NCBI GenBank assembly: GCA_007859745.1 | Contig: SMLU01000001.1 | Location: 682,001 to 746,000 of the forward strand | Direction: 5' to 3' | Origin: Phycisphaerae bacterium RAS1 | Lineage (GTDB): Bacteria; Planctomycetota; Phycisphaerae; UBA1845; Fen-1342 | DNA length: 64,000 nt | Shown: in pieces, positions 8,622 to 20,421 of the stretch | Layout of the letters: every line of letters starts with the position of its first letter | Position numbering within the stretch: position 1 is the stretch's first letter | Position numbers and translations under genes: made by a program | The notes under the pieces: generated by a model | What the model saw: the letters and a program-made list of their open reading frames with translations, nothing else | Told to the model about the DNA's origin: nothing | Database searches by the model: none

Positions 8622-9605
8622 ATGTTCCGCCGATTCCTCGTCTGCAGCGCCGTCGGCACAGGGCTCCTCGGTACGGCCGCCAACGTCCTCGCTTCCGGCC
8701 CGAACGCCTCGCCATTCGCACTGACCTACGCCCAGGACAAGCCGGCCAAGCCGGCCGAAGCCAAGCCGGCCGACAAGGCCGCCAAGCCGGCGGACGCCAA
8801 GCCGGCCGCAAAACCCGCCGATTCCTCGAAAACCACCGCGATGAGCCGTTCAGGCTCCGGCGGGGCGTCGTGGATGAAGGACGGCCCGTACACCTATCGC
8901 GGCGTCGACACGCTCTTCAGCATTCGCGAAGCCAACCCCGACATCGGGCAGGGCGAGTGGCAGTTCAACTTCATCGGCGGCTGGCAGACCGCCTCAAATG
9001 GCGACGATGACAACCTGCTCATGTCTCAGTCGATCGCTTACGGATTCACCGATGATGTCTTCGTCCAGCTCGAGGTGATCCAGCCGCGCCTCGGCGACGG
9101 CGGCGAGAGCGGCGCCGGCGATATGAACCTGAACGTCTTCTGGCGCGCGATCCAGGAGCAGGAATCGCTGCCGGCATTCATGACCTACGGCACGCTGCGA
9201 ATCCCCAGCGGCGACGGCTCCTCCGGGGTGGACGGCACGCTGAACGGGGTGCTCACCAAGACGTTCGACAAGTTCCGCGTGCACTTCCAGGGTTTCATCC
9301 GGACCGCCAACGGCGACATCGGCGCCGAGCGGTACGATCGCGATCATTTCCAGTGGGGCGTCGGCCCGGGCTTCGACTACCAGGTCACGGAGGACTTTCT
9401 GGTCGTCCTCAATTACCTGAACGGCAACGCCGACCGGCGCGGCGAGCGCAACGTGAACCTGATTCAGACCGGCGCAATCTGGACGATCGCCAAGAGCGAG
9501 TCGATGCGACACGTCCTGAAGCTGGTCGGCGACATCGGCTGCAACGGAACGGGCGACACCCCGAACCTGGGCGCACGCTTCATGTATTCGCTGGCGCTTC
9601 GCTGA
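8622..9605 (+). CDS. Exported outer-membrane beta-barrel-like protein with KPA linker
   Basis: 327 aa. A signal peptide (MFRRFLVCSAVGTGLLGTAA...LASG) is followed by a low-complexity linker rich in Lys-Pro-Ala/Glu-Ala-Lys-Pro between about residues 38 and 65. The rest shows alternating hydrophobic strands and aromatic residues, with blocks such as GEWQFNFIGGWQT, IAYGFTDDVFVQLEV and FQWGVGPGFDYQV, resembling transporter-like barrels of the MetA-pathway group. The start at 8622 is chosen for the signal peptide and AAAGGA site, although the frame is open from 8268. A periplasm-spanning linker plus barrel is an inference. Confidence 0.75.
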   Translation: MFRRFLVCSAVGTGLLGTAANVLASGPNASPFALTYAQDKPAKPAEAKPADKAAKPADAKPAAKPADSSKTTAMSRSGSGGASWMKDGPYTYRGVDTLFSIREANPDIGQGEWQFNFIGGWQTASNGDDDNLLMSQSIAYGFTDDVFVQLEVIQPRLGDGGESGAGDMNLNVFWRAIQEQESLPAFMTYGTLRIPSGDGSSGVDGTLNGVLTKTFDKFRVHFQGFIRTANGDIGAERYDRDHFQWGVGPGFDYQVTEDFLVVLNYLNGNADRRGERNVNLIQTGAIWTIAKSESMRHVLKLVGDIGCNGTGDTPNLGARFMYSLALR

Positions 9606-9610
9606 ACCGG

Positions 9611-9669
9611 CAGCGTCGGACCTCCCCGTCCGACCGATTCCGTAGCGTCGGACCTCCGTGTCCGACGCC
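9611..9669. repeat. R2 repeat, two units directly after a stop codon
   Basis: Two direct R2 hairpin units (GCGTCGGACCTCCCCGTCCG and GTAGCGTCGGACCTCCGTG) begin 6 bp after the stop of the barrel protein. The second unit has the GTAG foot. The position suggests a role as 3' hairpin or terminator. The remaining spacer to 9860 shows no gene. Confidence 0.8.
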
Positions 9670-9860
9670 GAAAGCGACCGCGCGACTCGCCGTAATGCTC
9701 ACATCGACGCTCTGAAATTGCGCCGGCTTCGTTTCTCGCCCGCTGGTTATCCGTCAAGCCCGCTGCCGCTCTCGCCGATAGGAACGGGGGAATCTCACTC
9801 GTCTGTAAAAGCAGCGCCCGCGAACCGGGCGCGCCGGCTCGTTGATTCAGGAGTGATCGC

Positions 9861-10403
9861 ATGGCGGCGGAAACCGCGGAACTGGTCGGGACGATCGAAA
9901 TGGTGAAGAGCGCCGCGGAGCAGGCCCTGGCGCACGAATCAGCCGAAGGCATGGAGATGGTCGAACGCCAGCTCGCACATGTGGAATCCAGCGTGCGCGA
10001 GCTGCAGCAGACGTTCTGGTGCACCGAGATCAAGGCCGCCATCCGCAATCTCGAAAACGGACGCCCCCTGACGCCGCAGGACAAGCAGGTCGTGCGCCAC
10101 TTCATCGTCTCCGACGCCGAGCACTACCTGCGCGTGGAAAACAACTACGGCGACTGGGTGCAGGAATTGCGCCGCCTGCTGGGGTCGATCGCTGCGGCGG
10201 CGCCGGGCGTGACGCGCGAGACGATCGGCGAGCTGCGCGGCACGATCAAAGACGCGCAGCGCGTCATTCCGGACATCCGCAACTACCTCGACGAGCAGCG
10301 GCGGCTGGACATCTTCGAGGAGCAGATCGACAAGCTTGACGAGCAATCCCGCGGCGTGCTGGTGCGGCTGCTGCGTGAAAAGCTCACCATGCCGAATTTC
10401 TGA
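9861..10403 (+). CDS. Helical cytoplasmic protein of unknown function
   Basis: 180 aa, no signal peptide, predicted almost all helical. It contains long amphipathic stretches (GMEMVERQLAHVESSVRELQ near residues 34-53 and LDEQRRLDIFEEQIDKLDEQ near the C-terminus), so a coiled-coil is likely. A ribosome binding site CAGGAG lies 8-12 bp upstream of the ATG. I do not recognise the family. It is followed after about 190 bp by a membrane protein on the same strand. Confidence 0.75.
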   Translation: MAAETAELVGTIEMVKSAAEQALAHESAEGMEMVERQLAHVESSVRELQQTFWCTEIKAAIRNLENGRPLTPQDKQVVRHFIVSDAEHYLRVENNYGDWVQELRRLLGSIAAAAPGVTRETIGELRGTIKDAQRVIPDIRNYLDEQRRLDIFEEQIDKLDEQSRGVLVRLLREKLTMPNF

Positions 10404-10591
10404 CGCACCGCCTTTTCGCCGAAGCGCGGCGGCCGCGTCGAATCATCCGGCGGCGCCGCCCGCATGAATTACCGGACGCCGCGACATTTCGCGATTTCTT
10501 GCGAGGGGGCCTCCGGATTCTGAACGATGTAAGGGATGCGCGGTCGCCGCGGGCGGCCACGGCCGGAGTGTTGCGCCAGGGAATCACGATC

Positions 10592-11215
10592 ATGCCCCCT
10601 CGAATCGAGTGGAAGCCGACGCAGTGTTTGCCTTACGCGCAGGTTTCGTGCCTGACGCTCGGAATCGCCATGCTCATCTGGGGATTGGCCCCGGCGATCA
10701 TCGAGCGCGTCGTGACGCAGCGCGCCCCGAGCCTCGAGGGGCTCGCGATGGGCAGCATGACGTTTCTGATCGGAACGACGTTCCTGGGGATGGCGCTGCT
10801 GATCGGCGCCCGCATGCGCTGGGCTCTGCTCGCGGCCAACTACCTCGCCGTGGCCCTGGTGACGATCACGGTCATTGCCGCCATGATCACGCCCCCCAAG
10901 ATCGTGGCGCTGTTCGTTCTGGTGCTGGCCTGCAACACCGTGATCGCAACCTGGCTGGCGCTGCGCGCCGCCACGGCCGCCCCTGCCTCGTCGAGTCCCT
11001 TCGCCGTGTTCATTCCCGGCGCGGCGGTGTCCGCCGCCCACGCTGCCAGAACGGCCCAGGCGCGGCAGGCAGAGCCGGGCGAAGAGCGCGCCGAACCCGG
11101 GACAACGGACCAGAAGCCGTCCGGGTTCGTCGCCAGCGCCGAAGAGCGCGTCGCCCCGGCGGCCCACTCGCCGCGCGCAGCGGCGGAGCCGCTGATCGAA
11201 ACGCATTCCACCTGA
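10592..11215 (+). CDS. Small integral membrane protein of unknown function
   Basis: 207 aa from the ATG at 10592 (MPPRIEW); the frame is open from 10499 but with no better start. Four hydrophobic helices are visible between residues 15 and 120 (CLTLGIAMLIWGLAPAII, MTFLIGTTFLGMALLIG, LLAANYLAVALVTITVIAAM, IVALFVLVLACNTVIATWLA). They are followed by a polar Ala/Pro/Glu-rich C-terminal tail of about 70 residues, probably cytoplasmic. No family is recognised. It converges with the ygeW-like gene 28 bp downstream. Confidence 0.7.
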   Translation: MPPRIEWKPTQCLPYAQVSCLTLGIAMLIWGLAPAIIERVVTQRAPSLEGLAMGSMTFLIGTTFLGMALLIGARMRWALLAANYLAVALVTITVIAAMITPPKIVALFVLVLACNTVIATWLALRAATAAPASSSPFAVFIPGAAVSAAHAARTAQARQAEPGEERAEPGTTDQKPSGFVASAEERVAPAAHSPRAAAEPLIETHST

Positions 11216-11243
11216 TCCCCTCCCGGACCGGTGAAGGTCAGCG

Positions 11244-12431
11244 CTACTCGCCGCGGCGCACGCCGCCGGTTGATACCAGGCAGCGCAGCGTCGCGGCCGG
11301 ATCGGCGAAGCGCGTCAACACGATCATCGCCGCAATGACAAACGGCTTGTAGGACGCCTCGCGGTAGGTCGCCAGCCGGTAGCGCTCGAAAACGCTCGCC
11401 GCCACCTCGCCCGCCTTGCACGTCACGTCCGTGATATCCGCCGGCAGGCAGTGCATGTAGAGCGCCTTGCCGTCCTTTGTGACTGACATCCGTTTCTCGG
11501 TGCACTCCCAGTCGCGGTGTTTCAGGTTCGACGCCAGGCAGTCTCTTTCGAGCGCCGCCAGCTTCTCCTTCTCGCCGCCGCGCAGCAGCCGCGTGCGCTC
11601 CTGCATCACGCGGTACGGCGCCCAGCTCTTTGGATAGATGACGTCCGCCCCGCGGAACGCGTCCGCCATGTCGTGCGTCACACGGAACGACCCGCCCGAC
11701 TCATTCGCGAAGCGCCCGGCGATTTCGAGCGTCTCGGGCACCAGGTCGTAGCCCTCGGGATGGCCCAGCACCACGTTCATCCCGAATCGGGTCATGAGCG
11801 CGATGATGCCCTGGGGCACCGAGAGCGGCTTGCCGTATGACGGCGAGTGCGCCCACGTCATCGCCAGCGTCTTGCCGCGCAGGGCTTCAAGCGAGCCGAA
11901 CGTGTCCTGAAGGTGCATCAGGTCGGCCAGCGACTGCGTCGGGTGATCCAGATCGCATTGCAGGTTGACCACCGCCGGCCGTTGCGGCAATACGCCCTCG
12001 CGGAAGCCCTCGTCCACGGCGGCGGCGACCTCGGTCATGTACTTGTGGCCTTCACCCAGAAAGATGTCGTCGCGGATTCCAATGACCTCGGTCAGAAATG
12101 AGATCATGTTGGCGGTTTCGCGGACGGTCTCGCCATGGGCGATCTGGGACTTGCCCTCGTCCAGATCGGCCAGCGTCAGGCCCAGCAGGCTGGCGGCGCT
12201 GGCGAAGCTGAAGCGCGTCCGCGTGGACTGGTCGCGGAAGTTCGAGACCGCCACGCCGCCGTCAAAGAGCCGCGTTCGGCGGCGCGACGTGTAGAGCTTG
12301 TGCAGGATTTCCGCGATGAGCAGCGTGGCGCGGAGCTCGTCGTTGCTGCGCTGCCAGGTGAGCAGGTAATCCTTGTTGTGAAGCATGATTTTCAAACTGA
12401 CGAGCGCGTCGATGTATGCGTTCAGTTCCAT
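11244..12431 (-). CDS. ygeW: Knotted carbamoyltransferase YgeW family
   Basis: 395 aa member of the aspartate/ornithine carbamoyltransferase superfamily, closest to the knotted YgeW type. The carbamoyl-phosphate loop is S69-T-R-T-R73 (FRDQSTRTRFSF), and the second-substrate region has HPTQSLADLMHLQ and the HCLPAD motif. The long insert NPQRP...VNLQCDLDHPTQ and ICRDDIFLGEGHKYM-type blocks fit YgeW rather than ArgF or PyrB. The true substrate of YgeW proteins is unknown. It lies 49 bp downstream of a PLP enzyme on the same strand; in E. coli ygeW also sits next to a PLP lyase (ygeX), so a shared amino-acid degradation pathway is likely. Confidence 0.85.
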   Translation of the reverse strand: MELNAYIDALVSLKIMLHNKDYLLTWQRSNDELRATLLIAEILHKLYTSRRRTRLFDGGVAVSNFRDQSTRTRFSFASAASLLGLTLADLDEGKSQIAHGETVRETANMISFLTEVIGIRDDIFLGEGHKYMTEVAAAVDEGFREGVLPQRPAVVNLQCDLDHPTQSLADLMHLQDTFGSLEALRGKTLAMTWAHSPSYGKPLSVPQGIIALMTRFGMNVVLGHPEGYDLVPETLEIAGRFANESGGSFRVTHDMADAFRGADVIYPKSWAPYRVMQERTRLLRGGEKEKLAALERDCLASNLKHRDWECTEKRMSVTKDGKALYMHCLPADITDVTCKAGEVAASVFERYRLATYREASYKPFVIAAMIVLTRFADPAATLRCLVSTGGVRRGE

Positions 12432-12480
12432 CGAATGTCCTTAGACGGCGGCGTGGTCAGCACCTACCCTACCCCTGTGA

Positions 12481-13848
12481 TTACGTCAGGCCGATCTCGC
12501 GATTGAACGCCACGATCTGCCGATCCCACGCTTCGACCTGTGCAAACGTCTCCGTCCAGAAATCCGGATCCCACAATCGCCGCAGGTCTTCCACGCTCCG
12601 CTGCTGCTGCTCGACCCACGTGAAGTACTTCAGGTTGTGCAGCGCCAGCCGGTCGTGATAACCCAGCTCGCGCATATGGTCGATTCCGATGCCGTGCAGC
12701 CAGCGGGCCGCGTGCTGAGCGGCCAGTAGCGGCGAATAGGGGCCATTCTGCTTGCGCTGCTGGGCGAGCCGCGACTGATACAGGTCCATCGAGTCCGTCA
12801 GCGGCGCAAACAACACGTCGCGCCCGTCCATGTCGAAGAAGCGTGCAACCTTGATCGCCGCCACCAGATTGCAGATGCCCGAAATCCCCACCTGCGGTAG
12901 TTGCGACACCAGCTCGCCCGCCACGCCCTGCGAAACGAGCTGTTCCGCCCCCGCCGGCTCGTTGAAAAGCCGCATCAGCGCCAGGCACTGCTCGTCATCG
13001 ACGGCCACGACCACGTCCGTGTTCCGCACATTGTGAATCCACGGCACGTGCTTGTCGCCGATGCCCTCAATGCGATGCCCCCCAAAGCCGCAGCGCAAAA
13101 GCGTCGGACACTGCAGCGCCTCGACCGCCGCCACGCGCAACGCCGGATGCCGGGTGCGCAGATAATCCCCGGCCGCGATCGTCCCCGCGCTGCCCGTCGC
13201 CGAGATGTAGCCGCTCAGCCGCTCGCGCGGGCCGGCGATGCGGCGAAAGACCTCGTCGATCGTCCCGCCCGTCACGTGATAGTGCCAGCAGGCGTTGCCG
13301 AACTCTTCGAACTGATTGAAGATCACGCAGTCCGGCCGCGTGCGCCGGATTTCCCAGCACTTGTCGTAAATCTCCTTCACATTCGATTCGCAGCCGGGCG
13401 TCGCGATCACCTCCGCCCCGATCGAGCGCAGCCATTCGAACCGCTCCGGCGACATTTCCTCAGGCAGAATCGCGACCGGCGTGCAGGCGAGCAGGGCGCA
13501 ATCAAACGCGCCGCCGCGGCAGAAATTCCCCGTGCTGGGCCAGACCGCTTTCTGCACCGTCGGGTCGAATTCTCCGCTCACCAGCCGCGGCACGAGGCAG
13601 CCGAACGCGGCCCCCACCTTGTGCGCCCCGGTGGGGAACCACTTTCCCACAAGCCCGATGATGCGCGCCGGAACGCCCGTCAGTTCCGGCGGGAACTCGA
13701 TCCAGTTGCCGTCGTTGTATCCGCCGCCGCGATCGACCGGTTCGTTTTTCCAGGTGATGCGAAACAGGTTGGCTGGATCAATGTCCCACATGCCGACGCT
13801 CTTGAGCCGCGTGCGCACATCGGGCGGGGTGCTCGTTGGATCGAGCAT
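12481..13848 (-). CDS. PLP-dependent enzyme, tryptophan synthase beta/cysteine synthase fold
   Basis: 455 aa fold-type II PLP enzyme. The cofactor Lys is K77 in GAHKVGAAFG and the phosphate-binding Gly-rich loop is SATGSAGTIAAGDYL. Asn in STGNFCRGGAF contacts the cofactor. The family is the large 'PLP-dependent protein beta subunit' found beside ygeW, and a lyase or diaminopropionate-type activity is inferred from that context only. The reading frame stays open and protein-like for about 65 codons upstream of the ATG (RRCRERGIRIPTFAQ just before it) with no ATG, GTG or TTG. The true start is therefore uncertain and the entry may be N-terminally short. Confidence 0.8.
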   Translation of the reverse strand: MLDPTSTPPDVRTRLKSVGMWDIDPANLFRITWKNEPVDRGGGYNDGNWIEFPPELTGVPARIIGLVGKWFPTGAHKVGAAFGCLVPRLVSGEFDPTVQKAVWPSTGNFCRGGAFDCALLACTPVAILPEEMSPERFEWLRSIGAEVIATPGCESNVKEIYDKCWEIRRTRPDCVIFNQFEEFGNACWHYHVTGGTIDEVFRRIAGPRERLSGYISATGSAGTIAAGDYLRTRHPALRVAAVEALQCPTLLRCGFGGHRIEGIGDKHVPWIHNVRNTDVVVAVDDEQCLALMRLFNEPAGAEQLVSQGVAGELVSQLPQVGISGICNLVAAIKVARFFDMDGRDVLFAPLTDSMDLYQSRLAQQRKQNGPYSPLLAAQHAARWLHGIGIDHMRELGYHDRLALHNLKYFTWVEQQQRSVEDLRRLWDPDFWTETFAQVEAWDRQIVAFNREIGLT

Positions 13849-14085
13849 CTGGGCGAACGTGGGAATGCGGATGCCGCGCTCACGGCAGCGGCGGGCGACT
13901 TTGTCGAGCGTGCGCTGGCGCGACGCATGTGCAGTAGCTGACAGGGCCTGGCTCCAATCTGGGCCGGCCTCAGCGCCGTCGGCTGAGGCGTCTTCACGCA
14001 GGATGGAAGAGCAGGCGGGAGATTCAATTCGCCGCGAGCGCGCTCATTACGGTGGCGCGACGACTCTTCCTGCGCCGTGCTTCGC

Positions 14086-14289
14086 TTACGCCGGGTGCGA
14101 TTGCGTAGCCTCCTGGCTCCCTTCGTAGACGGCCAATTCCTCGTGCAGCCGCGCAATCATCTTGCGTACGCCCGCCTTGGTGAAGCCGCGCACGCCGGGT
14201 GGGTTCGCCCCCTGAAGCCGCTCAAGCCGCTGCTCCAAGTCGCGCAGCTCCTCTTTCGCTTTCTCGTATTCCGCTGCGTTGGCGATCAT
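14086..14289 (-). CDS. Small helical protein paired with DUF6932
   Basis: 67 aa, mostly helical (EYEKAKEELRDLEQRLERLQ then a basic segment FTKAGVRKMIARLHEELAVYEG). Its start overlaps the stop of the DUF6932 gene by 4 bp (ATGA), so the two are co-translated. The size, charge and pairing resemble a toxin-antitoxin or regulator partner, but no specific family is recognised. Confidence 0.75.
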   Translation of the reverse strand: MIANAAEYEKAKEELRDLEQRLERLQGANPPGVRGFTKAGVRKMIARLHEELAVYEGSQEATQSHPA

Positions 14290-14714
14290 AACGCGACCTC
14301 CACCAGCCCCTTCCGTCGCCCGTCGGGTTCGCGCGTTCGGGTGAAAAACTCCACCCAGTCGGCCCAGTCCCCCTCGTCCTCCGCGGCAAAAAGCTCCTCC
14401 GGGCGGCGTGTGAGAACCATCTCTTCCAACTCCAACGCGGCCTCGTGCCCACGGTCAAGCTGAAGCTGAAAATCCGTCGACAACAGCACGACCGCATCCA
14501 CGTCGTCGGGATGGACTTTCGCGCTCACGAAGCTGCCGTCTATCAGCAGACGCCGTACGTTCGCGAGTCGCGCCAGTGCGATCCAGCGCCGAACGCGCAG
14601 AATCAGCCGCCGGCGCTGCGGGCTGCCGGCGCCGAAACGAAACGTCACTTCCGGCTCGCTCGCTCCATGAACACCTTCGGGCAGGTATCCGTCTGGCCGG
14701 AAGGCGGGAATCAT
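14286..14714 (-). CDS. DUF6932 family, nucleotidyltransferase-like
   Basis: 142 aa. The start is placed at MIPAFRPDGYLPEGVH (14714), which is the conserved family N-terminus; the open frame begins 12 codons earlier. The segment LIDGSFVSAKVHPDDVDAVVLL has the G-S plus D-x-D pattern of minimal nucleotidyltransferases. The gene is divergent from the TrmJ-like gene with about 50 bp between starts. Together with the overlapping 67 aa gene it forms a compact two-gene module, possibly a toxin-antitoxin type pair. That role is an inference. Confidence 0.75.
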   Translation of the reverse strand: MIPAFRPDGYLPEGVHGASEPEVTFRFGAGSPQRRRLILRVRRWIALARLANVRRLLIDGSFVSAKVHPDDVDAVVLLSTDFQLQLDRGHEAALELEEMVLTRRPEELFAAEDEGDWADWVEFFTRTREPDGRRKGLVEVAL

Positions 14715-14767
14715 GCTGCTGATTGTACCCGGAGCCGACGCGTGGAGCATGCCGTTACAATTCCCGC

Positions 14768-15535
14768 GTGTTATTGGAGAATATCCGCATCGTGCTCGTT
14801 TCGCCCAGCGGCCCGGCCAACGTCGGCGCGGTTTGCCGCGCGATGGCCAACATGGGCCTGTCGAAGCTGTACGTCGTGGCGCCGCGCTGCGATGTGCGCG
14901 ACCCGCAGGCTGTGGCCTACGCCGCCGGCGCCGCGAGCGTCCTGGACAAGCTGATCCTCACCGACGACCTGCCGGCGGCGCTGGACGGCTGCGTGCGGAC
15001 TTTCTGCACGTCATCCAAGCTGGGGCTTTACCGCCGCCAGTCGGCCATCCCGCCGGCGGAGGCGGCCCGCCTGGCAATCGACGCGGCGGCCGCCGGCCTG
15101 GTGGCGATCGCGTTCGGACGCGAGGACTATGGCTTCAAGAATGAGGAGATTCTGCACTTCGACCGCGTGCTGCGCATCCCCGCCGACGACGGTTATCCGG
15201 TGCTCAACCTGGCGGCGGCCGTCATGGTCGTGTGCCACGAGCTGCGCAAGGCCTGGCTGGAAGCGACGCAGCAACCGGCGCTGGATATGACGCTGAATCG
15301 CGACATCGCCCCGCACGAACGGAAAGAAGTGCTGTTCACGAAGCTGTTCGACGCGCTGGACCGGCTGGGTTTCTTCTTCGGCCCCAACCCGGATCACCTG
15401 AAGTACGCCCTGCGGCACCTGATCGGCCGGATGGATCTCTCGCGGAACGAGCTGGACATCCTGCTCGGCCTGGCCAAGCAGATTCGCTGGTACGTGGATC
15501 ATCACCCACCGCGCGATCGCCGCGCGCCCGGATAA
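14768..15535 (+). CDS. TrmJ/TrmH-group RNA 2'-O-methyltransferase
   Basis: 255 aa SpoU-class (SPOUT) RNA methyltransferase most like TrmJ, which methylates position 32 of tRNA. The N-terminal block ENIRIVLVSPSGPANVGAVC with AMANMGL is motif 1. IAFGREDYGFKNEEI is motif 2 and YPVLNLAAAVMVVCHEL is motif 3, which forms the trefoil knot with AdoMet. A GTG start at 14768 is chosen because the conserved N-terminus begins there. An upstream ATG at 14723 would overlap the promoter of the divergent DUF6932 gene. The glycosyltransferase gene follows 12 bp after the stop. Confidence 0.88.
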   Translation: MLLENIRIVLVSPSGPANVGAVCRAMANMGLSKLYVVAPRCDVRDPQAVAYAAGAASVLDKLILTDDLPAALDGCVRTFCTSSKLGLYRRQSAIPPAEAARLAIDAAAAGLVAIAFGREDYGFKNEEILHFDRVLRIPADDGYPVLNLAAAVMVVCHELRKAWLEATQQPALDMTLNRDIAPHERKEVLFTKLFDALDRLGFFFGPNPDHLKYALRHLIGRMDLSRNELDILLGLAKQIRWYVDHHPPRDRRAPG

Positions 15536-15547
15536 GATGCACGCGGC

Positions 15548-16342
15548 ATGAGTTCCACGATCCCCGCGACTCCCTCGCCCATCCCCAAGCCGCCGCTCTC
15601 GCCGCTCTCGATCACGCTTTTCTTTCCCTGCTACAACGAGGAGGCCAACGTCGAGCGCGTCACGCGAGCGGCGCTCGAGGTCGCGCAGACGATGACTCGC
15701 GACTACGAAGTGCTCATCGTCAACGACGGCTCGAAAGACCGCACCGCCGAAATCGCCGACCGCCTGGCGCGCGAGCTGCCGGGCGTGCGGGCCGTGCACA
15801 ACAGTCCCAACCAGGGTTACGGCGGGGCGCTGCAGCGCGGCTTCCGCGAGGCGACCAAGAACTGGATCTTCTACACCGACGGCGACGGGCAGTTCGACTT
15901 CCGTGAGCTGCCGCCGCTGCTGAAGCTGCTGGAGACGCACGACGTGGTGTCGTGCTATCGGCTGGACCGCAAGGATTCGCTCCTGCGGAAAGCCAACGCG
16001 CTGGCCTGGTCGACGCTGGTGAATCTGCTCTTCGGCATCGGCCTGCGCGACATCGACTGTGCGTTCAAGATTTACCCCAAATCGTTCATCGACCGCATCC
16101 AATTGCACAGCCGCGGGGCGTTGATCGACACGGAGATGCTGGCCAAGGCGAGGAACTTCGGGCTAAACATCGCGCAGGTGGGCGTGCATCACTACCCGCG
16201 CACGGCGGGCCAGCAGACGGGGGCGAATCTCAAGGTGATCCTGCGGGCGTTTCGCGAGTTGTTCAGGCTGAGGAAGCAGATCAGGAGGGAGGGAAGGGAC
16301 CAAGGGACCAAGGGATCAGGGGATCGAGGAATCGGGGGATAG
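15548..16342 (+). CDS. Family 2 glycosyltransferase (dolichyl-phosphate mannosyltransferase-like)
   Basis: 264 aa GT-A fold glycosyltransferase. It has SITLFFPCYNEEANV at the N-terminus, LIVNDGSKDRT for nucleotide binding and the metal motif TDGDGQFDFRE. The sequence AWSTLVNLLFGIGLRDIDCAFKIY and the missing C-terminal membrane pair fit polyprenyl-phosphate sugar transferases. The last ~18 residues (REGRDQGTKGSGDRGIGG) are encoded by a minisatellite of GGGATCA-type units, so the natural C-terminus has been replaced or extended by repeat DNA. Confidence 0.88.
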   Translation: MSSTIPATPSPIPKPPLSPLSITLFFPCYNEEANVERVTRAALEVAQTMTRDYEVLIVNDGSKDRTAEIADRLARELPGVRAVHNSPNQGYGGALQRGFREATKNWIFYTDGDGQFDFRELPPLLKLLETHDVVSCYRLDRKDSLLRKANALAWSTLVNLLFGIGLRDIDCAFKIYPKSFIDRIQLHSRGALIDTEMLAKARNFGLNIAQVGVHHYPRTAGQQTGANLKVILRAFRELFRLRKQIRREGRDQGTKGSGDRGIGG

Positions 16343-16408
16343 AGGTGAGGCCGGGACTGCCCTTGATCCCTTGATCCCTGATCCCTCGATCCCTCGATCC
16401 CTTGTTCC
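16295..16408. repeat. Minisatellite inverted repeat (GGGATCA / TGATCCC)
   Basis: Imperfect GGGACCAAGGGATCAGGGG-type units at 16295-16342 are followed 25 bp later by the reverse complement (CCCTTGATCCCTTGATCCC and onward to 16408). The two halves can form a long hairpin. It encodes the C-terminus of the glycosyltransferase and ends directly before the gcvP stop, so it separates two convergent genes and may work as a bidirectional terminator. Confidence 0.8.
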
Positions 16409-16411
16409 CCG

Positions 16412-20026
<3,615 letters not shown>

Positions 20027-20097
20027 GGCGGTCCATACTCCGTTCCGCGAAGCGCCCGACCGCAGCGGTGATGCCGCCGCGACGGGCAAAGTCTGGA

Positions 20098-20103
20098 ATT
20101 ATA
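20098..20103 (-). promoter_or_regulatory. Probable -10 box for gcvP
   Basis: A perfect TATAAT on the minus strand about 72 bp upstream of the chosen gcvP start, in an otherwise GC-rich leader. No good -35 hexamer is seen at the normal distance. The 5' leader of about 65 nt shows no glycine-riboswitch pattern. Confidence 0.4.
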
Positions 20104-20202
20104 CCAGCTTCGCAGAAGGCGGCTGGGTCCGCCCGTTCGACTGCTTCCGGCGCGCGTGGCCAAAGTTTGTTGACAGATGCCGGCGACCGGGCCGTCTTTC
20201 CG

Positions 20203-20295
20203 AACCCGCCGCGCCGAGCGGCGGGTCGACGATCGTGGGCGAGCGGCGCCAAAAAGGCCGGGGACGTCGACCCGCCGCCTGGCGCCCGCTCACGC
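20203..20295. repeat. R8 palindromes in the gcvP / lipoprotein spacer
   Basis: The spacer 20027-20421 between two divergent genes holds a hairpin (AACCCGCCGCGCCGAGCGGC, then GGGTC) and, 40 bp on, a second arm GTCGACCCGCCGCCTGGCGC that can pair with the first. A related copy is at 44686-44712. No gene is seen in the spacer apart from the gcvP -10 box. Confidence 0.7.
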
Positions 20296-20421
20296 TGCAC
20301 GTTACGACGGCGGCGCGGAATTGCGCACAGTCGATTACGATGGGCCGCCCGGCGACGAGCGCCGCGCTTGCCGGGCCGCGGGGAAACGGACGCGGCGAGA
20401 CTTGGTTGGGGCAGGCTCCGT

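Noticed and set aside
20027-20420. Glycine riboswitch upstream of gcvP
   Set aside because: The leader between the TATAAT box and the start is only about 65 nt and lacks the conserved aptamer pattern.
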